Assembly (NCBI GenBank): GCA_030637665.1
Contig: DAOWGA010000271.1
Coordinates: 1-5,782, forward strand
Source of the DNA: Lysobacterales bacterium
GTDB taxonomy: Bacteria; Pseudomonadota; Gammaproteobacteria; Xanthomonadales; SZUA-36
Direction of reading: 5' to 3'
DNA: 5,782 bases
Position numbers and translations under genes: made by a program. Positions 1-5,782 of the stretch are shown here, piece by piece. Position 1 is the stretch's first letter, and each line of letters opens with the position of its first letter. Below the pieces are notes generated by a model that saw only the letters and a program-made list of their open reading frames with translations, was not told the DNA's origin and made no database searches.

Positions 1-2
1 GG

Positions 3-143
3 GAACGCTGGATGCTGGAGTTTGATGGCCGGCTCGACTCTTTGCGTGGACAGGCAGATTTCATCGCCCTCCAGAGCCGCCTGGATGATGACATCAATAA
101 AGCCCGGGCGGAAATCCGATCATCATTGGTGGTTGCGCTTTGA
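3..143 (+). CDS. C-terminal fragment of an unidentified protein, possibly TPR-type
   Basis: An open frame enters from the left edge and ends at TGA 141-143, giving the last 46 residues of a protein whose start lies outside the window. I do not recognise the gene with certainty. The tail reads as amphipathic helix, with the string LDSLRGQADFIALQSRLDDD followed by a charged helix. This resembles the closing segment 'ld.LR.dprF..Ll.rl..d' found at the end of many tetratricopeptide-repeat proteins, including TPR regions fused to CadC-like winged-helix or adenylate/guanylate cyclase domains. That resemblance comes from memory of the family pattern and identifies no catalytic domain. The gene converges on recG with 21 bases between the stop codons, so it belongs to a different transcription unit. 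That it is a real coding end is fairly likely; the TPR reading is tentative. Confidence 0.55.
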   Translation, partial: ERWMLEFDGRLDSLRGQADFIALQSRLDDDINKARAEIRSSLVVAL

Positions 144-164
144 AATGCGGCTTTGACGCCGGCT

Positions 165-2246
165 TCATACCCCTGCAAATTTGGTCGAATCCCCAATCCA
201 GCGGCGTACCAGCTTTTCCGCCAGTCCCGGATTTTCAGCCAATAAGCGGTCTGCCACCGGTGGGATGCATTCCAACAGGCGCTGGTCGCGGGACAGGTCA
301 GCTACCCGAAACTGCAACATGCCGGTCTGCCGTGTACCCAGAACCTCGCCAGGGCCACGCAATTCGAGATCTTTTTCCGCAATGCGAAAGCCATCAGAAG
401 TCTGCCTGAGGATGTTCAGCCGTTCCTTTGCGAGAGATCCGATCGGCAGTGTAAACATAAGAACGCAGGATGCCTGCTGACCACCGCGGCCGACCCGTCC
501 TCGAAGCTGGTGCAATTGCGCCAAACCCAAACGTTCCGCGTTTTCAATAATCATCAGTGAGGCATTGGGCACATCTACGCCGACCTCAATGACGGTTGTA
601 GCCACCAGTAACTGGACTTCTCCCCGTTTGAAACGATCCATTACATCTTGCTTTTGTCCCGGTTTCATCCGGCCATGCACCAGGCCCACACTGACGCCGG
701 ACAGGCTCGCCTGAAGTTCCCTGGCAACATCCTCGGCGGCTTGTGCCTTCACGGCATCGGATTCTTCGATCAGCGTGCAAACCCAATAGGCCTGTTTGCC
801 CTCTTCGCACGCCGCCGCCACGCGCGCAAGGACATCCCTACGGCGTTCATTGGAAATGGCAACAGTGGTCACCGGTTTCCTGCCGGGCGGCAGTTCGTCG
901 ATTACGGAGGTTTCCAGTCCGGCGTATGCAGTCATTGCCAGGGTTCGCGGAATGGGGGTCGCGGTCATGATCAGCTGGTGAGCATGCAGAGATTTCTTGT
1001 CCGCCTTGTCAAGCAACGCCAGGCGCTGGTGCACGCCGAAGCGGTGTTGCTCGTCGACGATGACCAGCCCAAGCCGTTTGAAATGGACTCCTTCCTGCAT
1101 CAGGGCATGAGTTCCGATGACCAGTGGTGTTCCTTCTGCAATAGCAGAAAGTGTTGCCTCACGGGCCTTACCGGTTACCTTGCTGCTGAGCCAGGCAGGC
1201 TTCAGTCCCATTGGTTCCAGCCATTCAGTGAAACTGCGCAGGTGTTGTTCGGCAAGTAACTCGGTGGGCGCGGTTATCGCGGCCTGGTAGTCATTGCCCA
1301 TGGCTCTGAGAGCCGCCATGGCAGCCACTACCGTTTTACCTGATCCGACGTCTCCCTGCACCAGCCTTTGCATTGGGAAGTCTCTGCCCAGGTCCTGATG
1401 GATTTCATCGATCACCCTGGTCTGGGCAGCGGTGAGACTGAACGGCAGTTGCCGCAGAAATTCAGACTCCATAGCTGTTGACTTATCCAGCACCGGCGCA
1501 TGGAAGCGGCGCTGCTGTTGATGCAAAGCTTGCATGCTCAAGTTGTGCGCCAGAAGCTCCTCCATTGCCAGTCGGTGTTGGGCCGGGTGCCTGCGCTCTA
1601 CAAGAGCAGCCACGTCAGCACCCGCTGGTGGCCGGTGGATAAAAGTGACGGCTTTCGCCAATGATGACGTGCGAAGTTCGCCGCGCAAGTCTGGCGGCAG
1701 GAGTTCTTCCAGTTCCAGGGCGCCGGATTCAAGCAAAGCCAGCGCCTGGTCTGTGATTTTAATCCACGTCGCCTGGCCCAGGCCTTCGACAGAGGGGTAC
1801 ACGGGGGTCAGGCGGTCTGAAACCGCTTCGTCCCGTTCGTTAAGAATCCTTTTGTAACTGGGGTGAACCATTTCCAGGCCCTGAAATCCTGCCCGGACTT
1901 CTCCATAACATCGCAGTCGGGTGCCCTGAGAAAGCTGCCGTTTCTGGGCGGCGCGAAAATGAAAGAAACGCAGGGTGATCCGGCCGGTGCCATCTGACAG
2001 CACTACCACCAGCATGGATCGGCGTGCCCGCACGATAGCAGAGTGTTCAACCCGGCCTTCTACCTGTACCTGCGCACCGGGGTAGAGGCTACCGACCGGG
2101 TGGATACGGGTGCGGTCCTCGTAGCGGAACGGCAGGTGGAACAGCAGGCCTTGCACTGAGTGGATGCCGAGTTGCCCCAGTGAAGATTCGAGCCGCGGTC
2201 CCACACCATGCAACTCCCGGAGGGTGGGAACGGAATTAGTTTTCAC
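165..2246 (-). CDS. recG: ATP-dependent DNA helicase RecG
   Basis: RecG is a superfamily 2 double-stranded DNA translocase that reverses stalled replication forks and processes Holliday junctions, R-loops and D-loops in the cytoplasm. The 693 residues match the length of E. coli RecG and align along the whole chain. An N-terminal helical region (about 1-50, with RYEDRT at 41-46) leads into the OB-fold wedge domain (about 58-150, with RFFHF at 93-97). The helicase core has Walker A GDVGSGKT (298-305), DEQH (398-401), TATPIPRT (428-435) and motif VI QLRGRVGRG (580-588). The C-terminal RecG signature GPGEVLGTRQTG is at 631-642. The start is GTG (2244-2246). No other start codon lies between it and the in-frame stop at 2265-2267, and the N-terminus aligns with E. 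coli RecG, but no good Shine-Dalgarno precedes it. The gene lies 35 bases after ridA and probably depends on the upstream operon for transcription. The reading frame is intact and no key motif is missing. Confidence 0.98.
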   Translation of the reverse strand: MKTNSVPTLRELHGVGPRLESSLGQLGIHSVQGLLFHLPFRYEDRTRIHPVGSLYPGAQVQVEGRVEHSAIVRARRSMLVVVLSDGTGRITLRFFHFRAAQKRQLSQGTRLRCYGEVRAGFQGLEMVHPSYKRILNERDEAVSDRLTPVYPSVEGLGQATWIKITDQALALLESGALELEELLPPDLRGELRTSSLAKAVTFIHRPPAGADVAALVERRHPAQHRLAMEELLAHNLSMQALHQQQRRFHAPVLDKSTAMESEFLRQLPFSLTAAQTRVIDEIHQDLGRDFPMQRLVQGDVGSGKTVVAAMAALRAMGNDYQAAITAPTELLAEQHLRSFTEWLEPMGLKPAWLSSKVTGKAREATLSAIAEGTPLVIGTHALMQEGVHFKRLGLVIVDEQHRFGVHQRLALLDKADKKSLHAHQLIMTATPIPRTLAMTAYAGLETSVIDELPPGRKPVTTVAISNERRRDVLARVAAACEEGKQAYWVCTLIEESDAVKAQAAEDVARELQASLSGVSVGLVHGRMKPGQKQDVMDRFKRGEVQLLVATTVIEVGVDVPNASLMIIENAERLGLAQLHQLRGRVGRGGQQASCVLMFTLPIGSLAKERLNILRQTSDGFRIAEKDLELRGPGEVLGTRQTGMLQFRVADLSRDQRLLECIPPVADRLLAENPGLAEKLVRRWIGDSTKFAGV

Positions 2247-2281
2247 TTCAGGGGCACTGGTGCATCATACAGGCCGGCTTG

Positions 2282-2662
2282 TCAAAGCCCGAGAATGGCA
2301 TCCATTTCAACCTGCGCATCACGGGGCAGAGCGGCAACGCCAATGGCAGCTCTCGCCGGGTAAGGTTCGCTGAAATACTCAGCCATAATTGCGTTGACGG
2401 CAGGAAAATGCGCCATGTCAGTGAGAAAAACATTCAACTTGAGAATGTCATCCAGTTTGCCGCCCGCTGACTCGCATATCGCCTGTAGATTGAGGAACAC
2501 GCGATGGATCTGCTCTTCCACAGCTCCTTCAATCATCTCCATGCTGGCCGGGTTCAGTGGAATCTGACCTGAAATGTACACCGTGTCACCCTGTCGTGTG
2601 GCTTGTGAGTAGGTACCAATGGCCGCCGGCGCCTCATTGGTGCTGATAATCTGTTTGCTCAT
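2282..2662 (-). CDS. ridA: RidA family enamine/imine deaminase
   Basis: RidA (YjgF/YER057c/UK114 family) is a small cytoplasmic trimer that hydrolyses reactive 2-aminoacrylate and related enamines/imines released by PLP enzymes such as threonine/serine dehydratase, protecting other PLP enzymes. The product is 126 residues, normal for the family. Family hallmarks are visible: GTYSQA (16-21, with the active-site tyrosine Y18), ISGQIP (30-35), the catalytic arginine R104 in YPARAAIGV, and E119 in VEMDAIL, matching E. coli Y17, R105 and E120. The usual GPYSQA has Thr in place of Pro here. I chose ATG 2660-2662: a GGAGA Shine-Dalgarno sits 7 bases upstream and the protein begins at the usual family N-terminus. 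A longer frame from GTG 2698 would add 12 residues and overlap the end of spoT, and is less likely. The gene lies 25 bases after spoT and 35 before recG, so it is probably operonic. The retained arginine suggests the active RidA subfamily, though the exact substrate is an inference. Confidence 0.95.
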   Translation of the reverse strand: MSKQIISTNEAPAAIGTYSQATRQGDTVYISGQIPLNPASMEMIEGAVEEQIHRVFLNLQAICESAGGKLDDILKLNVFLTDMAHFPAVNAIMAEYFSEPYPARAAIGVAALPRDAQVEMDAILGL

Positions 2663-2669
2663 GAATTTG

Positions 2670-2674
2670 TCTCC
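2670..2674 (-). promoter_or_regulatory. Shine-Dalgarno of ridA
   Basis: On the minus strand this reads GGAGA, followed by 7 bases and then ATG at 2662. It is the clearest ribosome binding site in the window. It decides the ridA start in favour of the internal ATG over the GTG at 2698, which lies inside the end of spoT. Confidence 0.8.
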
Positions 2675-2687
2675 GATTTGAGGGTTT

Positions 2688-4817
2688 TCAGCCAACACGG
2701 TTGACGCGTATCACGTTACTGTTTCTTCTCAGCCTGCGCATCACCCGGGCCATGTGGTCACGATCCTTGACACTGAGATTGAACAGTAATGTCGCTGTTT
2801 CCGGATTTGCCTCGGGTTGCGCAACAGTCTCGATGTTGCTGCCGGCCTCCCCAATGCTGGTGGAGATTTTGGCCAGCACACCCGGCGTGTTCCTTGCGAC
2901 AACACGAACTGCCACGGGAAACATGCCCTTGGTGATCGGCGCCCAGGCGACATCCACACAACGGTCCGGGTGCTTGCGAAATTCTCTCTGGTTGCTGCAC
3001 TGTACACGGTGTACGACCAGGCCCTTGTCGGTTGAAACAAAGGCCATGATCTTGTCGCCGGGAACCGGCAGGCAACAAGCCCCAAAACTAACCGCACCAC
3101 CCTCCGAACCTGCGATGGTAATCGCTTCTTCGACATCCGCTTGTCCGGGGAACAGTATGGAGTCGGGTATGAGTTTTGCAGCCACGAAATTGGCAAGCAT
3201 GGAACCCAGTGCCAGGTCGTGAAACAGGTCCTCCTGGCGATCCAGGTGATTCTCCTTCAGGAAATGTTGCCAACGATCATTTGGAATTGCCTCAACTGAA
3301 CTGCCGCGTGCATTGAGAGCCTTTTCCAGCAATTGCAGACCCAGCACCACTGTGTCCTCCTGTTGCAGGCTCTTGAGATAGTGCCTGATCGCGGTTCGGG
3401 CACGTGCTGTCGCCACGAACTCCAGCCACTCCGGTCTTGGCTGAACTTTCGGGTCAGTGATGATCTTTACCGTCTGGCCGTTGGTCAGGCGCGTGGAGAG
3501 TGGAACGTCCACCTTGTCGACCAGCGCCGTCGCGGTATGGTTGCCCACATCGGTGTGAATGGCATAGGCGAAATCCAGCGCCGTTGCATTCTGATGCAAG
3601 TCAATGAGTTTGCCCTTGGGCGTGAACACGAAAATCTCATCAGGGAAAAGTTCGGATTTCGCGTGGTCAAGAAATTCCAGAGCATCTCCCGTATGCCGCT
3701 GGACATCGACCAGTTGCATCAGCCAGTTGCGAGCCCGTACCTCTGCTGATCCGTTGGACATTTCGCCGGTCTTGTACTGCCAGTGAGCAGCCGCTCCCTT
3801 GATGGCCATTATGTCCATTTCCTCGGTTCGGATCTGGATCTCGACCGGCAGCCCGTAAGGGCTGTTCAGAATAGTATGCAGGGATTGGTACCCGTTGGAT
3901 TTGGGTAATGCTATAAAGTCCTTGAAGCGCCCCGGTTTCGGTTGATACAGACTGTGCGCAACACCCAACGCGAGATAGCAATGCGCTTCTGCTTGCGTGA
4001 TGATTCGAAAGGCATAGAAATCGGTGACTTCGGAAAAAGGCAGGTCCTTGGCCAACATCTTCTTGTAGATACTGTAGGCAGACTTTTGCCGGCCGCTGAT
4101 ACGGCAGGGAACACTGGCCTCGTTCATCTTTATCTTTAGCGCCTCCATGATATTGCTGACGATTTCCTGCCGGTGACCGGTCATCGCATTGAGATGCTCT
4201 GTGATAGTGCGGTATCGCCAGGGGTACAGATTGGCGAAACCCATGTCTTCCAATTCGTGCTTCATGCTGTTCATGCCGAGGCGATCGGCTATCGGGGCAT
4301 AGATATCCAGGGTCTCCCTGGCGATGCGGCGCCGTGACTGTGCCGTCATACTTTCAAGCGTACGTACGTTGTGCAGGCGGTCGGCAAGCTTGATGAAGAT
4401 CACGCGCAGGTCTCGTGACATGGCGAGCATGAGTTTGCGGAAACTTTCCGCATCCGCCTCAACCCGGGTGCGGAACTTCATTTGGTCCAGTTTGGTCACG
4501 CCGTCAACGAGTTCGGCGATGTCAGGCCCGAATTGCCGGGTGATTTCGTCCTTCGTCAGCGGCGTGTCTTCAATGGTGTCGTGCAGTATCGCGGCTGTAA
4601 TACTTTCGTGATCCATGCGCATGTTGGCCAGGATCTGGGCTACAGCAACGGGGTGGAGAATGTAGGGCTCCCCGGTTTTCCGTGTCTGCCCCTCGTGCGC
4701 CGTGTTGCCGACGTCGAAAGCCCGCAGCACAACCGCCACTTTTTCAGGATCGAGATAAGTATTGAGCAGGTCCCTGAGCTTAAGGACGGGTTCTGGATAT
4801 CCTGTTGCTACCTGCAT
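2688..4817 (-). CDS. spoT: Bifunctional (p)ppGpp synthetase/hydrolase SpoT (RelA/SpoT family)
   Basis: This long RSH enzyme makes (p)ppGpp from GTP/GDP and ATP and hydrolyses it back, setting the stringent response. The 709 residues compare with 702 in E. coli SpoT. The N-terminal HD hydrolase has its metal and catalytic set intact: R46, H55, H79-D80, E83-D84, D146 and N150. The synthetase domain (about 235-350) keeps R243, K245, D266, the RFKD motif (297-300, the RxKD form of bifunctional enzymes, not the ExDD of RelA), Y310 and H314 in NGYQSLHT, and E326 in VEIQIRT. Then follow a TGS domain (about 393-453), a helical region, a Cys/His zinc-finger-like domain (C581-C582, H603, C607) and a C-terminal ACT domain (about 633-709). 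Hydrolase activity is confidently predicted. Synthetase residues look complete, though SpoT synthetase is often weak in gammaproteobacteria. The ATG at 4815-4817 is the first ATG after an in-frame stop (4830-4832). Its only Shine-Dalgarno-like AGG is very close (3 bases), so coupling to rpoZ, 23 bases upstream, is plausible. Confidence 0.97.
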   Translation of the reverse strand: MQVATGYPEPVLKLRDLLNTYLDPEKVAVVLRAFDVGNTAHEGQTRKTGEPYILHPVAVAQILANMRMDHESITAAILHDTIEDTPLTKDEITRQFGPDIAELVDGVTKLDQMKFRTRVEADAESFRKLMLAMSRDLRVIFIKLADRLHNVRTLESMTAQSRRRIARETLDIYAPIADRLGMNSMKHELEDMGFANLYPWRYRTITEHLNAMTGHRQEIVSNIMEALKIKMNEASVPCRISGRQKSAYSIYKKMLAKDLPFSEVTDFYAFRIITQAEAHCYLALGVAHSLYQPKPGRFKDFIALPKSNGYQSLHTILNSPYGLPVEIQIRTEEMDIMAIKGAAAHWQYKTGEMSNGSAEVRARNWLMQLVDVQRHTGDALEFLDHAKSELFPDEIFVFTPKGKLIDLHQNATALDFAYAIHTDVGNHTATALVDKVDVPLSTRLTNGQTVKIITDPKVQPRPEWLEFVATARARTAIRHYLKSLQQEDTVVLGLQLLEKALNARGSSVEAIPNDRWQHFLKENHLDRQEDLFHDLALGSMLANFVAAKLIPDSILFPGQADVEEAITIAGSEGGAVSFGACCLPVPGDKIMAFVSTDKGLVVHRVQCSNQREFRKHPDRCVDVAWAPITKGMFPVAVRVVARNTPGVLAKISTSIGEAGSNIETVAQPEANPETATLLFNLSVKDRDHMARVMRRLRRNSNVIRVNRVG

Positions 4818-4840
4818 GGGCCTGCGAATTCAGGGTTGGT

Positions 4841-5104
4841 TCAGGGTGCGAGTTCATCTTCCTCGCTGTTGAAATCGAAAGCTTCTGCTGCCTCGATTTC
4901 CGCTTGTATCACATCAACGCGCTCCGCGTCGATGAAGCCCTCGGCAATTTCGCGTAGTGCGATGACCGTGGGTTTGTCATTTTCCTCTTCCACCAGCGGA
5001 TCAGCGCCATTCGCTATCTGGCGCGCGCGTTTGGTCGCGGTGAGTACGAGCTCGAAACGGTTATCTACGTTATCGAGGCAGTCTTCTACAGTAATTCGTG
5101 CCAT
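4841..5104 (-). CDS. rpoZ: DNA-directed RNA polymerase omega subunit
   Basis: Omega binds the beta-prime subunit of RNA polymerase, aiding its folding and assembly, and forms part of (p)ppGpp binding site 1 in proteobacteria. The product is 87 residues, against 91 in E. coli. The N-terminus MARITVED and the block [16 protein letters not shown] (15-30) match the family, as does [18 protein letters not shown] (36-53), its most conserved stretch. The C-terminal tail (about 60-87) is acidic and variable, as is usual. Residues A2, R3, I4 and T5 correspond to the E. coli A2-R3-V4-T5 stretch that contacts ppGpp, so site 1 is probably present; the beta-prime partner is not in the window. The start is ATG 5102-5104 with a modest GGGAT about 6 bases upstream. 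It lies 73 bases after gmk and 23 before spoT, the classic gammaproteobacterial arrangement. Confidence 0.98.
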   Translation of the reverse strand: MARITVEDCLDNVDNRFELVLTATKRARQIANGADPLVEEENDKPTVIALREIAEGFIDAERVDVIQAEIEAAEAFDFNSEEDELAP

Positions 5105-5177
5105 CTTGTTATCCCAAAATCGTTTTCATAATTTGTTCACTTTCCCGGCGCATGGAACCCGGGCTGAACCTACCATT

Positions 5178-5782
5178 TTATCTAAATTTGAGCAGTTTTG
5201 CCACAAGATCATCACCATGGCCTTTTCGCTCCGGCCGGTACGGTTTCCTGTGCCGGACGATGGACTGCAGGTCGGCAAGCGCTTCATCAAAGTCGTCATT
5301 GATGATCAGGAAGTCGAATTCATCCCAGTGGGAAATTTCGGTACGTGCTTCTTGCATCCTTCTGTCAATCACTTCCTCACTGTCCTGCCCGCGCTGGGCC
5401 AGCCGTTTGCGCAGCACCCCGAGCGATAGTGGCAGGATGAATATCGTGCAGCAAGTGGGAAAGTTCTCCCTGATCTGGCGTGCGCCCTGCCAGTCAATGT
5501 CAAGTAATACATCATAGCCGGCCGCCAACTTATGCTCGACCGCTTCACGGCCGGTTCCGTAGCGGTGGTCGAAGACCAGTGCATGCTCCAGGAAGGCATC
5601 TTTATCGATCATTTGGAGAAATGATTCGTCGTCGACAAAATGATAATGGAGATCAGCTACCTCGCTTGGACGTGGTGCGCGAGTAGTGTAGGAAATCGAC
5701 AGGCTTACCCGCTCGTCTTTCTCCAGCAGTGCCTTGATCAGGCTGGTTTTCCCGCCGCCTGAAGGGGCCGCCACGACATAAA
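5178..5782 (-). CDS. gmk: Guanylate kinase (5' end beyond the window)
   Basis: Gmk transfers phosphate from ATP to GMP to give GDP, the essential step toward GTP, in the cytoplasm. The frame runs to the right edge. About 200 codons are visible and roughly 6 N-terminal residues are missing by comparison with E. coli Gmk (207). The GTG at 5774 is an internal valine (YVVAAPSGGGKT), not the true start. Counting that valine as 1, the P-loop APSGGGKTS is at 3-11. GMP-site residues are S28, R32, R35, Y44, E63, Y72 and D92 or D94 in LLDIDWQG. The lid RLAQRGQDSEEVIDRRM is at 124-140 and NDDFD at 159-163. One oddity: the segment after TTRxPRP reads SEVADLHY where most homologues have GExxGxxY, so two usually conserved glycines are Ser37 and Asp41. 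The contacts for GMP all remain, so the enzyme should be active. The gene ends with TAA at 5178-5180. Confidence 0.97.
   Translation of the reverse strand, partial: YVVAAPSGGGKTSLIKALLEKDERVSLSISYTTRAPRPSEVADLHYHFVDDESFLQMIDKDAFLEHALVFDHRYGTGREAVEHKLAAGYDVLLDIDWQGARQIRENFPTCCTIFILPLSLGVLRKRLAQRGQDSEEVIDRRMQEARTEISHWDEFDFLIINDDFDEALADLQSIVRHRKPYRPERKGHGDDLVAKLLKFR

Noticed and set aside
144..164. Possible bidirectional terminator between the convergent plus-strand gene and recG, with arms CGGC 148-151 and GCCG 158-161.
   Set aside because: The stem is only 4 base pairs and has no T-run on either strand.
648..1259. A 203-codon plus-strand open frame opposite the recG helicase core.
   Set aside because: It is fully antisense to a conserved gene and its translation resembles no protein family I know.
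2264..2285. On the minus strand a perfect TTGACA (2280-2285) followed by TATGAT (2264-2269), which would be a sigma-70 promoter for recG.
   Set aside because: The spacer is only 10 bases against the required 16-18. No -35 match exists at the right distance from TATGAT and no better -10 at the right distance from TTGACA. The TTGACA also overlaps the ridA stop codon.
3002..3014. Near-perfect palindrome GTACAC-G-GTGTAC, which looks like an operator half-site pair.
   Set aside because: It lies inside spoT and encodes part of the conserved VVHRV stretch with H603, so coding constraint explains it.
4359..4368. Ten-base palindrome CGTACGTACG.
   Set aside because: It is inside the spoT hydrolase domain, encodes ordinary conserved residues (NVRTL region), and has no second copy in the window.
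5144..5163. Inverted repeat CCCGG/CCGGG in the gmk-rpoZ gap, considered as a terminator or attenuator.
   Set aside because: A 5-bp stem with a 10-base loop and no following T-run; too weak to call, and the downstream genes look operonic.
4482..5429. A 315-codon plus-strand open frame running antisense to the start of spoT, all of rpoZ and much of gmk.
   Set aside because: It begins with TTG, has no evident ribosome binding site, and encodes a serine-rich, low-complexity product. It lies opposite three well-recognised genes in a compatible frame, so it is best explained as a codon-bias shadow.

Overview
The window is an almost fully coding piece of a gammaproteobacterial chromosome. All complete genes lie on the minus strand, so transcription runs from high to low coordinates: gmk (5' end cut by the window edge), rpoZ, spoT, ridA and recG. 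The end of an unrelated plus-strand gene enters from the left edge and converges on recG. The gammaproteobacterial assignment rests on the strong resemblance of all five proteins to E. coli and Pseudomonas homologues as I remember them, and on the gmk-rpoZ-spoT-(x)-recG order. In that order x is trmH in enterics and is often ridA in other gammaproteobacteria. G+C looks moderate (mid-50s by eye). I cannot name a genus.

Layout: 3-143 (+) C-terminal tail of an unidentified gene, possibly of TPR type; 144-164 convergent gap with no convincing terminator; 165-2246 (-) recG; 2247-2281 gap; 2282-2662 (-) ridA; 2663-2687 gap carrying a good Shine-Dalgarno for ridA; 2688-4817 (-) spoT; 4818-4840 gap; 4841-5104 (-) rpoZ; 5105-5177 gap; 5178-5782 (-) gmk, incomplete. 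No gap exceeds 73 bases and none holds a clear intrinsic terminator, so the five genes are probably co-transcribed from a promoter beyond the right edge.

The genes share a theme. Gmk makes GDP from GMP, which feeds the GTP/GDP pool from which (p)ppGpp is built. SpoT makes and degrades (p)ppGpp. The omega subunit forms part of one (p)ppGpp binding site on RNA polymerase. RidA removes reactive enamine/imine by-products of amino-acid metabolism. RecG remodels stalled replication forks. No tRNA, rRNA, CRISPR array, insertion sequence, prophage or other mobile element is seen. I found no novel system here: this is a conserved housekeeping cluster, and the findings are modest points about residues, starts and gene order.
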